A stretch of DNA of 64,000 nucleotides from Microcystis aeruginosa FD4 (GTDB lineage: Bacteria; Cyanobacteriota; Cyanobacteriia; Cyanobacteriales; Microcystaceae), in contig NZ_CP046973.1 in NCBI RefSeq assembly GCF_009792235.1, positions 868,001 through 932,000 of the forward strand. Direction: 5' to 3'. How positions within the stretch are numbered: the stretch's first letter is position 1; each line of letters starts with the position of its first letter. A program made the position numbers and the translations under genes. The notes below the pieces were generated by a model. The model did no database searches, was not told where the DNA came from, and saw only the letters and a program-made list of their open reading frames with translations. This document shows, piece after piece, positions 8,496 through 18,258 of this stretch.

Positions 8496-10016
8496 ATGAT
8501 CTTCCCCGACTTCGATCGCTTTCGTCAACTCGCTGGTCAAGGTAACTTTATTCCTGTCTATCAAGAATGGATCGCTGACCTAGAAACACCCGTTTCGGCC
8601 TGGTATAAAGTTTGTGCCAATCAAGCCTACAATTTTTTATTAGAGTCGGTGGAAGGGGGTGAAACCTTGGGACGCTACAGCTTTTTAGGAGGCGATCCCG
8701 TCTGGGTATTAGAAGCACGAGGAAACACCACCACCCAAACTTTTCGCGATGGTTCTCAAGAGATTTTTTCGGGGGATCCTTTCGAGATTTTAACCCAATG
8801 TTTAGCCCCGATTATTCCGGTTAAATTGCCGCAATTACCCGCGGGAATAGGTGGTTTATTTGGTTTTTGGGGTTATGAATTAATTAATTGGATTGAACCG
8901 CGAGTGCCTATTTATCCCGCTACCGATGCCGATCTACCGGATGGTATTTGGATGCAGGTGGATAATCTAATTATTTTCGATCAAGTTAAACGGAAAATCT
9001 GGGCGATCGCTTATGCCGATATCCGGGGTAAAAATCCCGATTTAGCAGCCGCTTATCAAGCGGCCTGCGATCGAGTGACACAATTAGTTCTGAAGTTACG
9101 ATTACCCCTACCAACTAATGCCAAAACCCTGGAATTATTACCCGTTGGTCAGGGGAAAGAATTAGTCTATGAAAGCAATACAACTCAGGAAAAATTCTGT
9201 CAAAATGTCCTAAAAGCGAAGGATTACATCAAAGCGGGGGATATTTTTCAGGTGGTTATTTCCCAGCGTTTAAATGCCAATTATCAGGGTCATCCCTTCG
9301 ATTTATATCGTTCCCTGCGTCTGATTAATCCTTCTCCCTACATGGCTTTTTATAACTTTAAGGATTGGCAGATTATTGGCTCTAGTCCTGAAGTGATGGT
9401 TAAGGCAGAACGGGACGAATTAGGTAAAATAAAGGCTACGGTCAGACCAATTGCTGGAACCCGTCGCCGGGGACAAAACTTCAGTGAAGACCAAGCTTTA
9501 GCAACAGATTTACTGCAAGATCCCAAAGAAATTGCCGAGCATATTATGTTAGTGGATTTGGGGAGAAATGATCTAGGTCGAGTCTGCGATCGAGGTACGG
9601 TCAAAGTGGATGAATTAATGATAATTGAACGTTATTCCCACGTTATGCACATTGTTAGTAATGTGGTGGGGGATTTAGCAACCAATAAAAGTGCTTGGGA
9701 TTTATTAAAAGCTTGTTTTCCTGCGGGGACCGTCAGTGGGGCCCCGAAAATTCGCGCCATGGAAATTATTCATGGATTAGAACCCTGTCGTCGTGGTCCC
9801 TATTCAGGGGTTTATGGTTACTACGATTTCGAGGGACAGTTAAATAGTGCCATCACAATTCGCACTATGATTGTTCGTCCCCAAGGTAATCAAAATTATC
9901 TGGTTTCTGTGCAAGCGGGAGCGGGGTTAGTAGCCGATTCTGAGCCAGAGAAAGAGTATGAAGAAACCCTCAACAAAGCGAGGGGTTTATTGGAGGCAAT
10001 TCGCTGTTTAAGTTAG
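8496..10016 (+). CDS. trpE: Anthranilate synthase component I
   Basis: Converts chorismate to anthranilate with ammonia from TrpG. The 506-residue protein shows the N-terminal LLESVEGGETLGRYSFLGG, whose LLES element forms part of the tryptophan feedback site, and the chorismate-binding domain: IFQVVISQR, PSPYMAFY, GSSPEVMV, RPIAGTRRRG, DLGRNDLGRV and FPAGTVSGAPKIRAME. The C-terminus has QAGAGLVADSEPEKEYEET. Length is normal. The preceding octamer array leaves only about 65 bp upstream, so its promoter probably lies inside or beyond the array. Confidence 0.95.
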   Translation: MIFPDFDRFRQLAGQGNFIPVYQEWIADLETPVSAWYKVCANQAYNFLLESVEGGETLGRYSFLGGDPVWVLEARGNTTTQTFRDGSQEIFSGDPFEILTQCLAPIIPVKLPQLPAGIGGLFGFWGYELINWIEPRVPIYPATDADLPDGIWMQVDNLIIFDQVKRKIWAIAYADIRGKNPDLAAAYQAACDRVTQLVLKLRLPLPTNAKTLELLPVGQGKELVYESNTTQEKFCQNVLKAKDYIKAGDIFQVVISQRLNANYQGHPFDLYRSLRLINPSPYMAFYNFKDWQIIGSSPEVMVKAERDELGKIKATVRPIAGTRRRGQNFSEDQALATDLLQDPKEIAEHIMLVDLGRNDLGRVCDRGTVKVDELMIIERYSHVMHIVSNVVGDLATNKSAWDLLKACFPAGTVSGAPKIRAMEIIHGLEPCRRGPYSGVYGYYDFEGQLNSAITIRTMIVRPQGNQNYLVSVQAGAGLVADSEPEKEYEETLNKARGLLEAIRCLS

Positions 10017-10180
10017 ATTTTTTAGACCGGGATCCAGTTAAGGGGATTTTGCCATGATTTCCGAGAAAGAATAGGTTGACGCTCCCCGCTCTAAAGAGAC
10101 GGGGATTCTTCGTTCATTGAGTCTCCGTTAGCCAGCAGGATTTCTCCAACCAACCAAGAGGGAATCTCTCCCGAAGCGTT

Positions 10181-11481
10181 TCAAGTTTGCGTGCGCCCCA
10201 CGCTACTTAATCCCTTTTGCAAGATGTTTAAAGCGGCGTTTCTATCTCGACAATCTGTGTACCCATAATCAGGACAAACATGGGTTCGAGTAGATAGCGA
10301 CTTTTGGACTTTTTGCCCACAATTAGAACAATCTTGAGACGTATTATGAGGTGAGACAGCTATAGTTAACTTGCAGTATTTGTCCCCAAAATACTCTAGC
10401 CATTGCCTAAAAACAGACCATCCTGCATCGGTTATCGACTTCGCTAAATGACGATTCTTAACCATGCCTTTGATATTTAAGTCTTCATACGCGATTAAGT
10501 CGTTAGACTTAACTAGGGTTTGCAGCAAAAAGTACGGGCGAAGCATTCGGATAGAAAATCTCCGGTTTCACCGATAGGTTATTGCCCGAATGCTTCGCCC
10601 CTACAGGACGCGGGCCGATGAAGATGCAAGGTTTTGAACCACGATTCTCTCAAAATCTTGCACCTGTTTCGCTCGTAAAGCCCCAAAACCCTTACTTTGC
10701 ATACATTTCACATTTATTCAGCAAGCCCTAACTAAACGGAGTGCCACACTCTTGACAAACTCTTCTCGTTGCCTACTTACTCTTAAATGTTTCCGAGCAG
10801 ATCGCTTTCTAGCTTTGTGATAATTACGAGATTGTTTTTTACCCTTACGGTATTTCTTTGACTTTTTCCTGTTTAATCGGTTTAATTGTTTTTCAGCTTT
10901 TGGATAGTAGTTCGGAAAATCAATTTGATTACCTTCGCTATCTACTAAGAAAAACTTTAATCCGACATCAATCCCAGTGGCTTTCTGGGAAGGTGTTAAA
11001 GGTTTAACCGTGTCTCTGGGGTCTAATTTAATGCAGAACTGCACATAATAACCATCGGCACGATTAAGGATTCTTACCCGTTTAATCTGGTCTGGTTGAT
11101 AGTAATTAATATCTCTAGAGCCAATCAGTTTAAGAGTGCCAATACCTTTTTTGTCTGTAGAGGCAATATGACGTTTATCTTTTGATAGCTTCCATCCAGA
11201 TACTTTATACTCAACGGAACGGGAATGTTTTTTAAACTTAGGGTAGCCTTTCTTTCCTTTAACTTGATTTTGGCAATTATCGTCAAACCGAGTAATTGCC
11301 CGCCAGGTTCTTTCTACAGCAGTCTGGCAAGCATGGGAGTTTAAATCATCAACAAATTTCAACTCTTTCCTTAATGCTGTGTTGTACCGAAATAACTCGG
11401 TTTTGCCAACACCCCGATTATCCATCCAATAACGCAGAACTTTATTCCGAACAAATTGAGTTGTCCGTATTGCTTCGTTAA
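10181..11481 (-). pseudogene. tnpB pseudogene split by a MITE
   Basis: The upstream part (11481 to about 10735) carries the OrfB N-terminal region and the first RuvC motif (GIDVGLKFFLVDSEGN). The downstream part (about 10509 to 10181) carries LIAYEDLNIKG, the zinc ribbon and DCRDRNAALNIL. The frame rejoins exactly as R-L-V-K-S-N-D once the MITE and one copy of its 6-bp duplication are removed, so the MITE caused the break. An in-frame TGA precedes NQIEALNEAIRTTQF, so roughly the first ten residues are also lost. In the zinc region VCPDYGYTD replaces a Cys by Tyr. Confidence 0.85.
10516..10728 (+). mobile_element. 213-bp MITE, copy 1 (inside tnpB)
   Basis: The terminal inverted repeats start GGGTTTGC and end GCAAGCCC, flanked by 6-bp direct repeats TAACTA (10510-10515, 10729-10734). 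It contains a REP-like palindrome (GGGCGAAGCATTCGG ... CCGAATGCTTCGCCC). It encodes no protein. It is almost identical in sequence and identical in length to the copy at 26486. Confidence 0.85.
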
Positions 11482-11681
11482 GGGCTTCTATCTGATTAGG
11501 TCAACTAACCAGGATAAAAAATAAAATTTTGACAAAAAAAGCTTCAAGTTAGCTCGGGGTGGTTTCAACTTGGGGAAACGTATCAAAATATACAGCCTAG
11601 CTGCGTAAAATAGGCATCTGTCTGAAATGGCAAAATTTTGTCAAAAAAATAACATCGAGGTTCCAGCTTATTGCCATAAGT

Positions 11682-12854
11682 TTAACGAGGGGTAATAGTT
11701 ACTAAAACCTGATATGTGGCGGAGGAGTTCTTAAACTCGAATAAAATTTGGTTACTATTAAAACTTTCATCTTTCATAATACTTTCGATGTTTTTAGGTA
11801 AAGTGCTGCTATCAGAGGTATAGGTATAGACAGTTACGGTGTCACTGAGGGGCCCATAGACATTACGCATCCCATACACAAGAATCCTAATGCTATCCCC
11901 AGGATTTGCCTCAACAGCTGAACCCACCATATGCTCGCCCCATTTTGCCAGATCAGGGTTGGCAAGGCTTTTCGGTATAACAGCAATACGGCATTTGTCA
12001 GATGCACAATCTGGTTCTCCAATAACTTTAGCTGTAACAGTTGCTGGCTGGGTAACGATGGGTAGAGTGCTAGCTCCCGACATCCCCCCACCTGTACTCA
12101 GAGCAAAAGGAGGGGTCAGGAAAAATGGCTTTCCATCATCGGTAGTTCTCGGGAAAACTCTGGTACTGACAGAGTAGTTAACTTCCTCATTGGTAGTCAT
12201 CTTTACCTGAGCGTTGGCATTCAAAATCACTTGACGACCACCATCGCGAACACAGGCATAAAAACCGTCCACACTGCTAGGACTAGGACTGGCGGCGATT
12301 AGCTTAAAACTCTCACAAACAGGCTTAACAGCCGCTGCTAACATATCGGTGACAGGGGATTCGTTCCAGGATGTAATATCGTCGGGGGTGATGTAGTTGC
12401 CATTTTCGTCCAAGTCTGGACCATAGCGCCACAAGACTCGCGGACCGGTCAAGCTATCTCCAGGGCCTTTAGTATAGTAAAGGATCTTCTGGTCGAGCGC
12501 CCTACTGGGAGCGTTGGGGTCGGGAATTTGGAAAGATAGAACTGATTGCGCTCCGTCGGGTAATCCATCATCCTTACTAGCTACAGTCTCAGTGATAATT
12601 CTTGCCCGTCTCACGTCGTCTGAAACAAACTCTAGAGTACGATTAAGATTATTTTGGATTTCACTATCGGCATTAGCTCGATAATTGCTTCTGAGCAGGT
12701 TAATCACGCCAATTCCCGACACCAAGACGGCAATCAGCATCATTAAACCTGCCAGTAAAACTTCTGTAATTGTGAAACCCGCTTGCAGACGACGGTGAGA
12801 GGATTTTTTCTGTAAACGACCTAAGTGATTGATATACTCTAAATAAAAACGCAT
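11682..12854 (-). CDS. Pseudopilin-like protein with prepilin cleavage motif
   Basis: A 390-residue protein from ATG 12854. It has a class III prepilin leader: a basic segment (HRRLQAGFTITEVLLAG) with the G-F-T-x-x-E cleavage motif, followed by a hydrophobic helix (about 28-48), then a long secreted domain. PilD-type peptidase would cut at G|F and methylate Phe. The size and domain resemble the minor pseudopilins tied to cyanobacterial type IV pilus or hormogonium-type polysaccharide secretion (HpsC-like), but this assignment is tentative. An alternative start 66 bp upstream is less likely because it lengthens the leader. No pilus genes are adjacent. Confidence 0.75.
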   Translation of the reverse strand: MRFYLEYINHLGRLQKKSSHRRLQAGFTITEVLLAGLMMLIAVLVSGIGVINLLRSNYRANADSEIQNNLNRTLEFVSDDVRRARIITETVASKDDGLPDGAQSVLSFQIPDPNAPSRALDQKILYYTKGPGDSLTGPRVLWRYGPDLDENGNYITPDDITSWNESPVTDMLAAAVKPVCESFKLIAASPSPSSVDGFYACVRDGGRQVILNANAQVKMTTNEEVNYSVSTRVFPRTTDDGKPFFLTPPFALSTGGGMSGASTLPIVTQPATVTAKVIGEPDCASDKCRIAVIPKSLANPDLAKWGEHMVGSAVEANPGDSIRILVYGMRNVYGPLSDTVTVYTYTSDSSTLPKNIESIMKDESFNSNQILFEFKNSSATYQVLVTITPR

Positions 12855-12920
12855 AGCTTTAACCCGTCTCAATTTCTCTGTTCTGTACTCCCCTAAATAT
12901 TTAACATTTATTGCAGTCAC

Positions 12921-13285
12921 AGAGGTTTTATTAAACTATAGGTCAATCAAGTCGAAAGGGGTTTTCAGAAACCAGTGAAAATTTACTACTACCTACTACC
13001 TTCACAATTTCCCCAGAAAACTCCCGCTCAAAAATGTCTTGACCTAACTAACTTTACCACTAACTACACAATAGACCGAGAAAATCCTCTAGATAGTGAT
13101 TTAGGTATGGCCAAAAATGTGATTTTGGTTACAGCTATCGCTTTTGGGAGTAGGTGATTTTACAGGTGAGTTTTCTGTACACTTGTATTGGTATAATTGT
13201 TGACCCCCAAGGAGATAAGAAGGCACAAGGACTGGTTACAATCAAGGATGAGTAATTTTTCGATCGATGTCATCTAAAAATAATC
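12921..13285. other. Gene-free intergenic stretch before gloA
   Basis: About 365 bp between the divergent pseudopilin gene and gloA. A 60-codon open frame at 12975 has no ribosome-binding site and no recognisable content. TATAAT at 13192-13197 could be a -10 box for gloA, without a convincing -35. Nothing else stands out. Confidence 0.5.
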
Positions 13286-13696
13286 ATGCGTCTCTTACAC
13301 ACCATGCTCCGGGTCAATAACTTGCAGGAATCTCTACAATTTTACTGCGATGTGCTAGGAATGAAGTTATTGCGCCAGAAAGACTATCCCAATGGTCAAT
13401 TTACCCTCGCTTTCGTCGGTTATGGTGATGAAGCTAATCATGCTGTCATCGAACTGACCTATAATTGGGGAGTCGATCGCTATGAAGTCGGTAATGCTTA
13501 CGGTCATATTGCCCTGGGGGTGGATGATATCTATAGCACCTGTGAGAAAATTAAAGCTCTTGGTGGCAATGTCACCAGGGAACCGGGCCCGATGAAACAC
13601 GGTTCTACGGTGATTGCTTTCGTGGAAGATCCTAATGGCTACAAGATCGAGTTAATTCAACTAGGAACCCCAGCTGCTGCCGTGGCTACGGCTTAA
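13286..13696 (+). CDS. gloA: Lactoylglutathione lyase (glyoxalase I)
   Basis: Isomerises the methylglyoxal-glutathione hemithioacetal to S-lactoylglutathione. The 136-residue protein has the two-module glyoxalase fold: MRLLHTMLRVNNLQESLQFY with metal-ligand His5, the second-ligand Glu in HAVIELTYN, then AYGHIALGVDD with the third ligand His, and a final Glu in GYKIELIQ. The His-Glu-His-Glu set indicates a Ni/Co-dependent enzyme. The CYTH gene starts 21 bp downstream, possibly in one operon. Confidence 0.93.
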   Translation: MRLLHTMLRVNNLQESLQFYCDVLGMKLLRQKDYPNGQFTLAFVGYGDEANHAVIELTYNWGVDRYEVGNAYGHIALGVDDIYSTCEKIKALGGNVTREPGPMKHGSTVIAFVEDPNGYKIELIQLGTPAAAVATA

Positions 13697-13717
13697 ATTT
13701 ATTGTCGTCAAAAGCTT

Positions 13718-14191
13718 ATGTCTGTGGAAATCGAACGGAAGTTTCTGGTTAAAGGGGATCACTGGCGATCGCTTGCGACCGGCAAGTTGTATCGTCAGGG
13801 ATATATTCCCACCCAAGATGGATTGACAACCGTGCGGGTTCGTGTGGTTGGAGATCGGGGTTATTTAACCATTAAAGGCAAGACTGAGGGCATTAGTCGC
13901 CAGGAATTCGAGTATGCAATTCCCCTAGAAGATGCGGCACTCATGTTAGAAAACCTCTGTAAAAAACCTTTAATTGAAAAGATTCGTCATCGCATTTCTC
14001 TGGAGAATTTAACTTGGGAAGTTGATGAATTTTTGGGAGATAATCAAGGTTTAATTATGGCTGAAATTGAGCTAGAACAAGAGGATCAAGTCATTATTAT
14101 TCCTGATTGGATCGGCGAAGAAGTCACGGGAGATGAGCGATACTACAATATCAATTTACAGAAACTTCCCTATAAAATGTGGTCATTGTAG
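13718..14191 (+). CDS. CYTH-domain phosphatase (triphosphate tunnel enzyme)
   Basis: A 157-residue CYTH protein, beginning MSVEIERKFLV with the diagnostic ExExK motif, then TVRVRVVGDRGYLTIKGKT, where Arg and Lys line the tunnel and bind triphosphate, and a C-terminal AEIELE acidic pair that binds metal. Bacterial single-domain members usually hydrolyse inorganic triphosphate; adenylate cyclase activity is less likely. It lies close behind gloA and convergent with nusB. Confidence 0.88.
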   Translation: MSVEIERKFLVKGDHWRSLATGKLYRQGYIPTQDGLTTVRVRVVGDRGYLTIKGKTEGISRQEFEYAIPLEDAALMLENLCKKPLIEKIRHRISLENLTWEVDEFLGDNQGLIMAEIELEQEDQVIIIPDWIGEEVTGDERYYNINLQKLPYKMWSL

Positions 14192-14209
14192 TATTAATTT
14201 CTTTCGGGG

Positions 14210-14863
14210 TTAACTCTGGGTAGATACGGCTTTTTCTGCTTCGTTTAGCTTATTCGTTACCCGTCGGAGAACGCCATTAATAAAACGATAACCTTCATCA
14301 TCAGAATAACGTTTTGCTAACTCGATCGCCTCATTAATCGCCACTTTTTGAGGTATATCGAGATAGAGCATTTCTGCCACGGCAATTTGCAGGATATCCC
14401 GATCGATTCTCGGTAAACGATGTAGTTGCCAATCCACTAAAGCGCCGGTTAATTCCTGTTCGATTTCCGCACGACGACGATAGACTGTACCGATTAATTC
14501 TAGGGCATATTCCCGCACTTCGTACTGACTAGATAACTGGACAATTTCGGGAAAATCTATCACGGTTCCTAAACGATTAATGGCATTGTGGGTAAGAGAA
14601 ATTGCTTCTTTTACCATGGTTTGGGCGCTTTTTAGATTTGTTGCCTTAGTGTCACTAGCGAGAATCCGTTCATTACCACGACTAATTTCGGCAGCGGCAG
14701 TTTCTAAGGTTTCTTGAATTTCCAGGGTTAAGGTTCTAACTGCGACTAAAATTAAATCGCTTAAAGTTTGCTGTTCTAGGTTTTCAGGATTGCCTTTAAT
14801 CTGACTTAAACTCAAAAGGGCAAGTTCTCGAGCAATGCGGCGGGGTTGTTGACGGGGAGACAT
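14210..14863 (-). CDS. nusB: Transcription antitermination factor NusB
   Basis: Binds boxA RNA with NusE and supports rRNA antitermination. The 217-residue protein opens with RIARELALLSLSQ and ends with the well-conserved core LPRIDRDILQIAVAEML...DIPQKVAINEAIELAKRYSDDEGYRFINGVL. It is longer than the enterobacterial protein because of an inserted helical segment (about 40-115), typical of cyanobacterial homologues. Convergent with the CYTH gene, with 18 bp between stops. Confidence 0.92.
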   Translation of the reverse strand: MSPRQQPRRIARELALLSLSQIKGNPENLEQQTLSDLILVAVRTLTLEIQETLETAAAEISRGNERILASDTKATNLKSAQTMVKEAISLTHNAINRLGTVIDFPEIVQLSSQYEVREYALELIGTVYRRRAEIEQELTGALVDWQLHRLPRIDRDILQIAVAEMLYLDIPQKVAINEAIELAKRYSDDEGYRFINGVLRRVTNKLNEAEKAVSTQS

Positions 14864-15000
14864 AGAAGTTTAGAAGTAGAGGAAAGAAAATTATACAACT
14901 TTATCGATCGCTATTCGGTTGGGTTAATTTTTCTCGGCGATCAATTCTTGACTAACCTCTATTTTAGCATAAAAGCTGCCAAGATTTAACTTTTCAGGTT

Positions 15001-16464
15001 TTAATTAGACAAAAGACAATATCTATCTTGAATCTCCCCTAATTTAGTCTCAGCTTCTTGAGCATTAATAGCTAATTTGGCAAACTCTAGAAAGCGTTTT
15101 AATTCCTTGCGTAATAAATTCCTTTCTACTTCCCAGGTTTCTCGATCTAAGGTCGGTGGCATAACAATCATATCAAATAAAGTCGCCTGTTTTTTATCGG
15201 GATGGGGGCGCAATATTCGCCCGCGACGCTGAATAAATTGGCGAGGATTACCGCTACTAGCCAGAATGACTGCGTTTTGAATTGATGGCAGATCTACTCC
15301 TTCATCTAAACATCTAATTGCCACTAATCCTTGCAGATAACCCTCCTCAAATTGTTGGCGAATTTTTTCTCGTTCTTCTAGGGAAGTTTCTGCGGTGTAG
15401 GTAGCAACTCGATAACCTAATTGATTGCCCAATAAATGAGTAACTGCCGCTACCTGACGACGATAATTAGCAGTATAATTTTCCAGATAACCATCCCCAC
15501 AATAAAACAAAGTATGATCCGTATCTAACCGCTCTTGCATCAGTTGTTGTAAAGCCTGTAATTTATTACTCGCTGAACCAACTAATCGTGACCTTTGCAT
15601 TAACAAAGCGGTGAGGTTTTCATTGCCATTAAAATTACTATTTTTCTGTAAAGTCCAGCCGATTCTTTGGGTTAATTTTGCGTATAATAAAGCCTCGCCA
15701 TCGGTTAATTCAACCAAGACTGGATAATAAAAATAATTGACTAAAGCTCCTTTGCTAATAGCATCAGCTAGGGTAAATTCTGGTTGTAGAATTTGTCCAA
15801 AATATTCAAAAATAGCGTCGGTTCCTTCCTCATCAAAATATCTTTCAGGAGTAGCAGATAAAGCTAATCTTAGACCTAAAGAACGGGGTAATAATTCTTC
15901 TAATCGGGGGGAACCTAAATTATGGGCTTCATCACCAACGATTAAAGTTTTATCGGGAAAAAATTTTATTTGTGATTGAAACCCTTCGCTAATAAAAGTT
16001 GAGTTAGTAGTTAAAATAGTGACAAATTTTTGATTACCCGCTTGCACATTATATAATTCTGTGGATAGTTGACTTTGCCATGTATGGACACTTTCGTAGG
16101 CTAAAATCGGTTTAAGATTAAATTTTTCCGCTTCTCGTTGCCATTGATTGACTAGGTGACGATAGGGGCAAATTACTAATAATACTTGCAGTTCTATCGC
16201 TTCGTAAAGTTCCATGGCAATAGCTAAAGCAGTAATAGTTTTACCGCTGCCGGTGGCCATTTTTAAAGTTCCTCGTCCCCGATTACGAAACCAACTGATA
16301 ATCGCTGTATTTTGGTAGTCTCTCAATTCCAAATCGGGAGGAATTCTAGGAATACCAGAGGGATTAACTCGATAGAATCCTCGCAATTCAGCAACTTGCT
16401 TGATTTTGCGGGAACTAAGAAAATCCCTAGTTATTTTTTCCCAATCTATCCAGCAACTATTCAT
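15001..16464 (-). CDS. DEAD/DEAH-box (SF2, XPB-like) helicase
   Basis: Start placed at the ATG giving MNSCWIDWEKI, with AGAGG 7-11 nt upstream. The 487-residue protein has SF2 motifs in order: RDYQNTAIISWF (Q-like region), ATGSGKTITALA (Walker A), VGDEAHN (Walker B, DEAH), LSATPERYF (motif III), and the C-terminal RecA domain ending FIQRRGRILRPHPDKKQ (motif VI). The layout resembles XPB/RAD25-type helicases found in phage-defence and repair settings, but no defence partners flank it. Substrate unknown. Confidence 0.85.
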   Translation of the reverse strand: MNSCWIDWEKITRDFLSSRKIKQVAELRGFYRVNPSGIPRIPPDLELRDYQNTAIISWFRNRGRGTLKMATGSGKTITALAIAMELYEAIELQVLLVICPYRHLVNQWQREAEKFNLKPILAYESVHTWQSQLSTELYNVQAGNQKFVTILTTNSTFISEGFQSQIKFFPDKTLIVGDEAHNLGSPRLEELLPRSLGLRLALSATPERYFDEEGTDAIFEYFGQILQPEFTLADAISKGALVNYFYYPVLVELTDGEALLYAKLTQRIGWTLQKNSNFNGNENLTALLMQRSRLVGSASNKLQALQQLMQERLDTDHTLFYCGDGYLENYTANYRRQVAAVTHLLGNQLGYRVATYTAETSLEEREKIRQQFEEGYLQGLVAIRCLDEGVDLPSIQNAVILASSGNPRQFIQRRGRILRPHPDKKQATLFDMIVMPPTLDRETWEVERNLLRKELKRFLEFAKLAINAQEAETKLGEIQDRYCLLSN

Positions 16465-16891
16465 AGGACCTCTTGTAAAAATCAAAAATTGTTGTTAGGG
16501 TTAGGAGCCAGTAGCCAGGAGTCAGGAGAATTAAGAATAAATAATAATCAGTTCAATGGTCTATTTACAGATTTTAGGCAATTTAATCCTTATTTTTGCC
16601 GTTTTTGAACCCTGAAAAATTAATTATGCAAGAGGTTTATAATAATAAATCCTGTTTAAAAGGTATCGGGGAGCAGCGGAGCGCCGGAGCAGGGAGAAAC
16701 AATCCATAACTTGGGAGTTCATCACACTATTAAAAATAGTTTTTGTATAAGCTCAAAAATAGCAGAAAGCCAAAAACCTAAAAGCTCAAGGTTGCCACCT
16801 ATACAATGGGGATGGACTAAAAAGACCATCCCACAGCTATCAAACCACTCTTAACTGTTATCCTGGAAACCTAGGGGATGATTGAGATAAT
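16465..16891. repeat. Gene-free stretch with a dispersed repeat
   Basis: About 16646-16738 (AAATCCTGTTTAAAAGG ... ATCACACTATT) recurs at about 36014-36112 with substitutions and a different middle. The sequence also has GGAGCCAGTAGCCAGGAG-type low-complexity text near 16505. No coding frame with recognisable content was seen. Confidence 0.55.
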
Positions 16892-17479
16892 TTACCTGGT
16901 CGCTACTTCTTCTTTTTGGGGAGTATTTTGTCGAAGTTTTTCTTGATCTTGGCGACGTTTTTTAGCATAAAGTTGGATTGTCACCGCCATTAATACCACT
17001 AAAGCTACAATTAACCAAGTGGTCAAATCGAGGGGTAATTGATTCTTAAATACTGCCAAAAGGACAATAACCACTAATAACAGGGTTGGTGCTTCATTTA
17101 AGGCCCGAAATTGCTGTCCTGTCCAATTACATTCCCCTTTTTCTAGCTTCTTCATGATGCGACCACAGTAGAAATGATAGAGCAGTAAAAGAGCCACAAA
17201 GGATAATTTAATATGTAACCATCCCGATTTTAAAATTTCCGGTTCTGTGGAGATTAAACCGATCGCCATGGCCACGGTGACAATCATCCCCGGTGTGGTG
17301 ATGATATTGTAGAGTCGCTTTTCCATGATCTCGTATTGCGCTTTCAGAATAGCTTGTGCGGGTTCCGTTTCTGTTGCTGCCTCCGCATGATAGACAAACA
17401 AACGTACTAAATAAAATAGTCCCGCAAACCAAACAACTACCCCAATCAGGTGAAATGCTTTAAACCAATAGTAAGCCAT
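16892..17479 (-). CDS. hemJ: HemJ protoporphyrinogen IX oxidase
   Basis: Catalyses the oxidation of protoporphyrinogen IX to protoporphyrin IX, shared by haem and chlorophyll synthesis; it is an integral membrane protein. The 195-residue sequence has four hydrophobic segments and HemJ signatures: YYWFKAFHLIGVVVWFAGLF with the conserved His, then ILKSGWLHIKLSFVALLL (conserved Lys) and FRALNEAPTLLLVVIV. It is the usual route in cyanobacteria lacking HemG/HemY. Divergent or isolated on the minus strand. Confidence 0.92.
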   Translation of the reverse strand: MAYYWFKAFHLIGVVVWFAGLFYLVRLFVYHAEAATETEPAQAILKAQYEIMEKRLYNIITTPGMIVTVAMAIGLISTEPEILKSGWLHIKLSFVALLLLYHFYCGRIMKKLEKGECNWTGQQFRALNEAPTLLLVVIVLLAVFKNQLPLDLTTWLIVALVVLMAVTIQLYAKKRRQDQEKLRQNTPQKEEVATR

Positions 17480-18258
17480 AGTCTATATTGTGATGTGAGT
17501 CCCGAATTAATTAGTCTAAGAGTTATCCATACTTTCCCAGACTATCCCTATACAAAAGTTTAGACGCAAAATAGGGGTTGCGGGTTAGGGAGCAGGGAGA
17601 GGGATGTGGGGTGTGGGGTGTGGGGTGTGGGGTGTAGGGTGTAGGGTGTGGGGTGTGGGGAGCTTTTTCAGTAAACAATAAACTAAAAACTCACATCTGA
17701 TAACTGATAACTGATAACTGATAACTGATAACTGATAACTGTCTCCTAACCCAATTTTGGACAAAGATAAGCAAAAATTATTGATTGAATCCAAAAACTT
17801 GAGAATATTTAAATTAACATTCCGCAATATTTACAAATTCTTAAGAATTAATTGAGAAAGATTTTTATTTAACAACGATGTTATGAAGGTTACAGCGATT
17901 TGATAGAATTTCAGAATGGGTTGTTCTATGCTTTTTTAGGCAGCAACGATTGAAACCCTTACCACATCTAGAAGGTAATCCTAATTAAGACAGGTAAATG
18001 AGTCAATTTCACCCACAACGATGATCTTTTTTTTGTGTAGTTTTATTGCAAAAAAAAAGTTTTTTTGACAAAAAGCACAAAGTATGATAGGGTCTAGCGG
18101 ATTTCTAGCTGCGAGTAGTTATTGGAGAGAGGGGAGCAGGGAAGTGGGAAGTGGGGAGGTGGGGAGGTGGGGAAGTGGGGGGATAGGGAGAAGGGAAAAT
18201 AAATAAAAATAATCTCCTGACGACCGACTCCGATCTCCTATCTCCTGACGACCGATAG
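17480..18258. repeat. Gene-free stretch with three short-period repeat arrays
   Basis: About 17600-17660 is an octamer array of GTGTGGGG/GTGTAGGG, about 17698-17742 is a heptamer array of TGATAAC, and about 18126-18185 is the GGGGAAGT octamer family with GGGGAGGT variants. Between them lies AT-rich sequence with long A and T runs (18025-18070). No convincing gene is present. Confidence 0.7.

Larger units (their letters stand above)
10076..11500 (-). mobile_element. Second IS605-type tnpB element, decayed
   Basis: The right end (here at the left, 10076-10115) repeats the CCCCGTCTCTTTAGAGCGGGG hairpin and GTCAA terminus of the 4.4-kb element. The tnpB frame is interrupted by a MITE and lacks its first residues, and no left-end hairpin is visible near 11500. 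It is therefore a dead relic of the same family. From 11500 to 11680 the sequence is AT-rich with nothing recognisable. Confidence 0.75.

Noticed and set aside
12975..13157. 60-codon open frame before gloA
   Set aside because: No recognisable content or ribosome-binding site; looks like chance.
17940..17990. Possible single CRISPR repeat ending GATTGAAAC
   Set aside because: Only one copy is present with no array of spacers.
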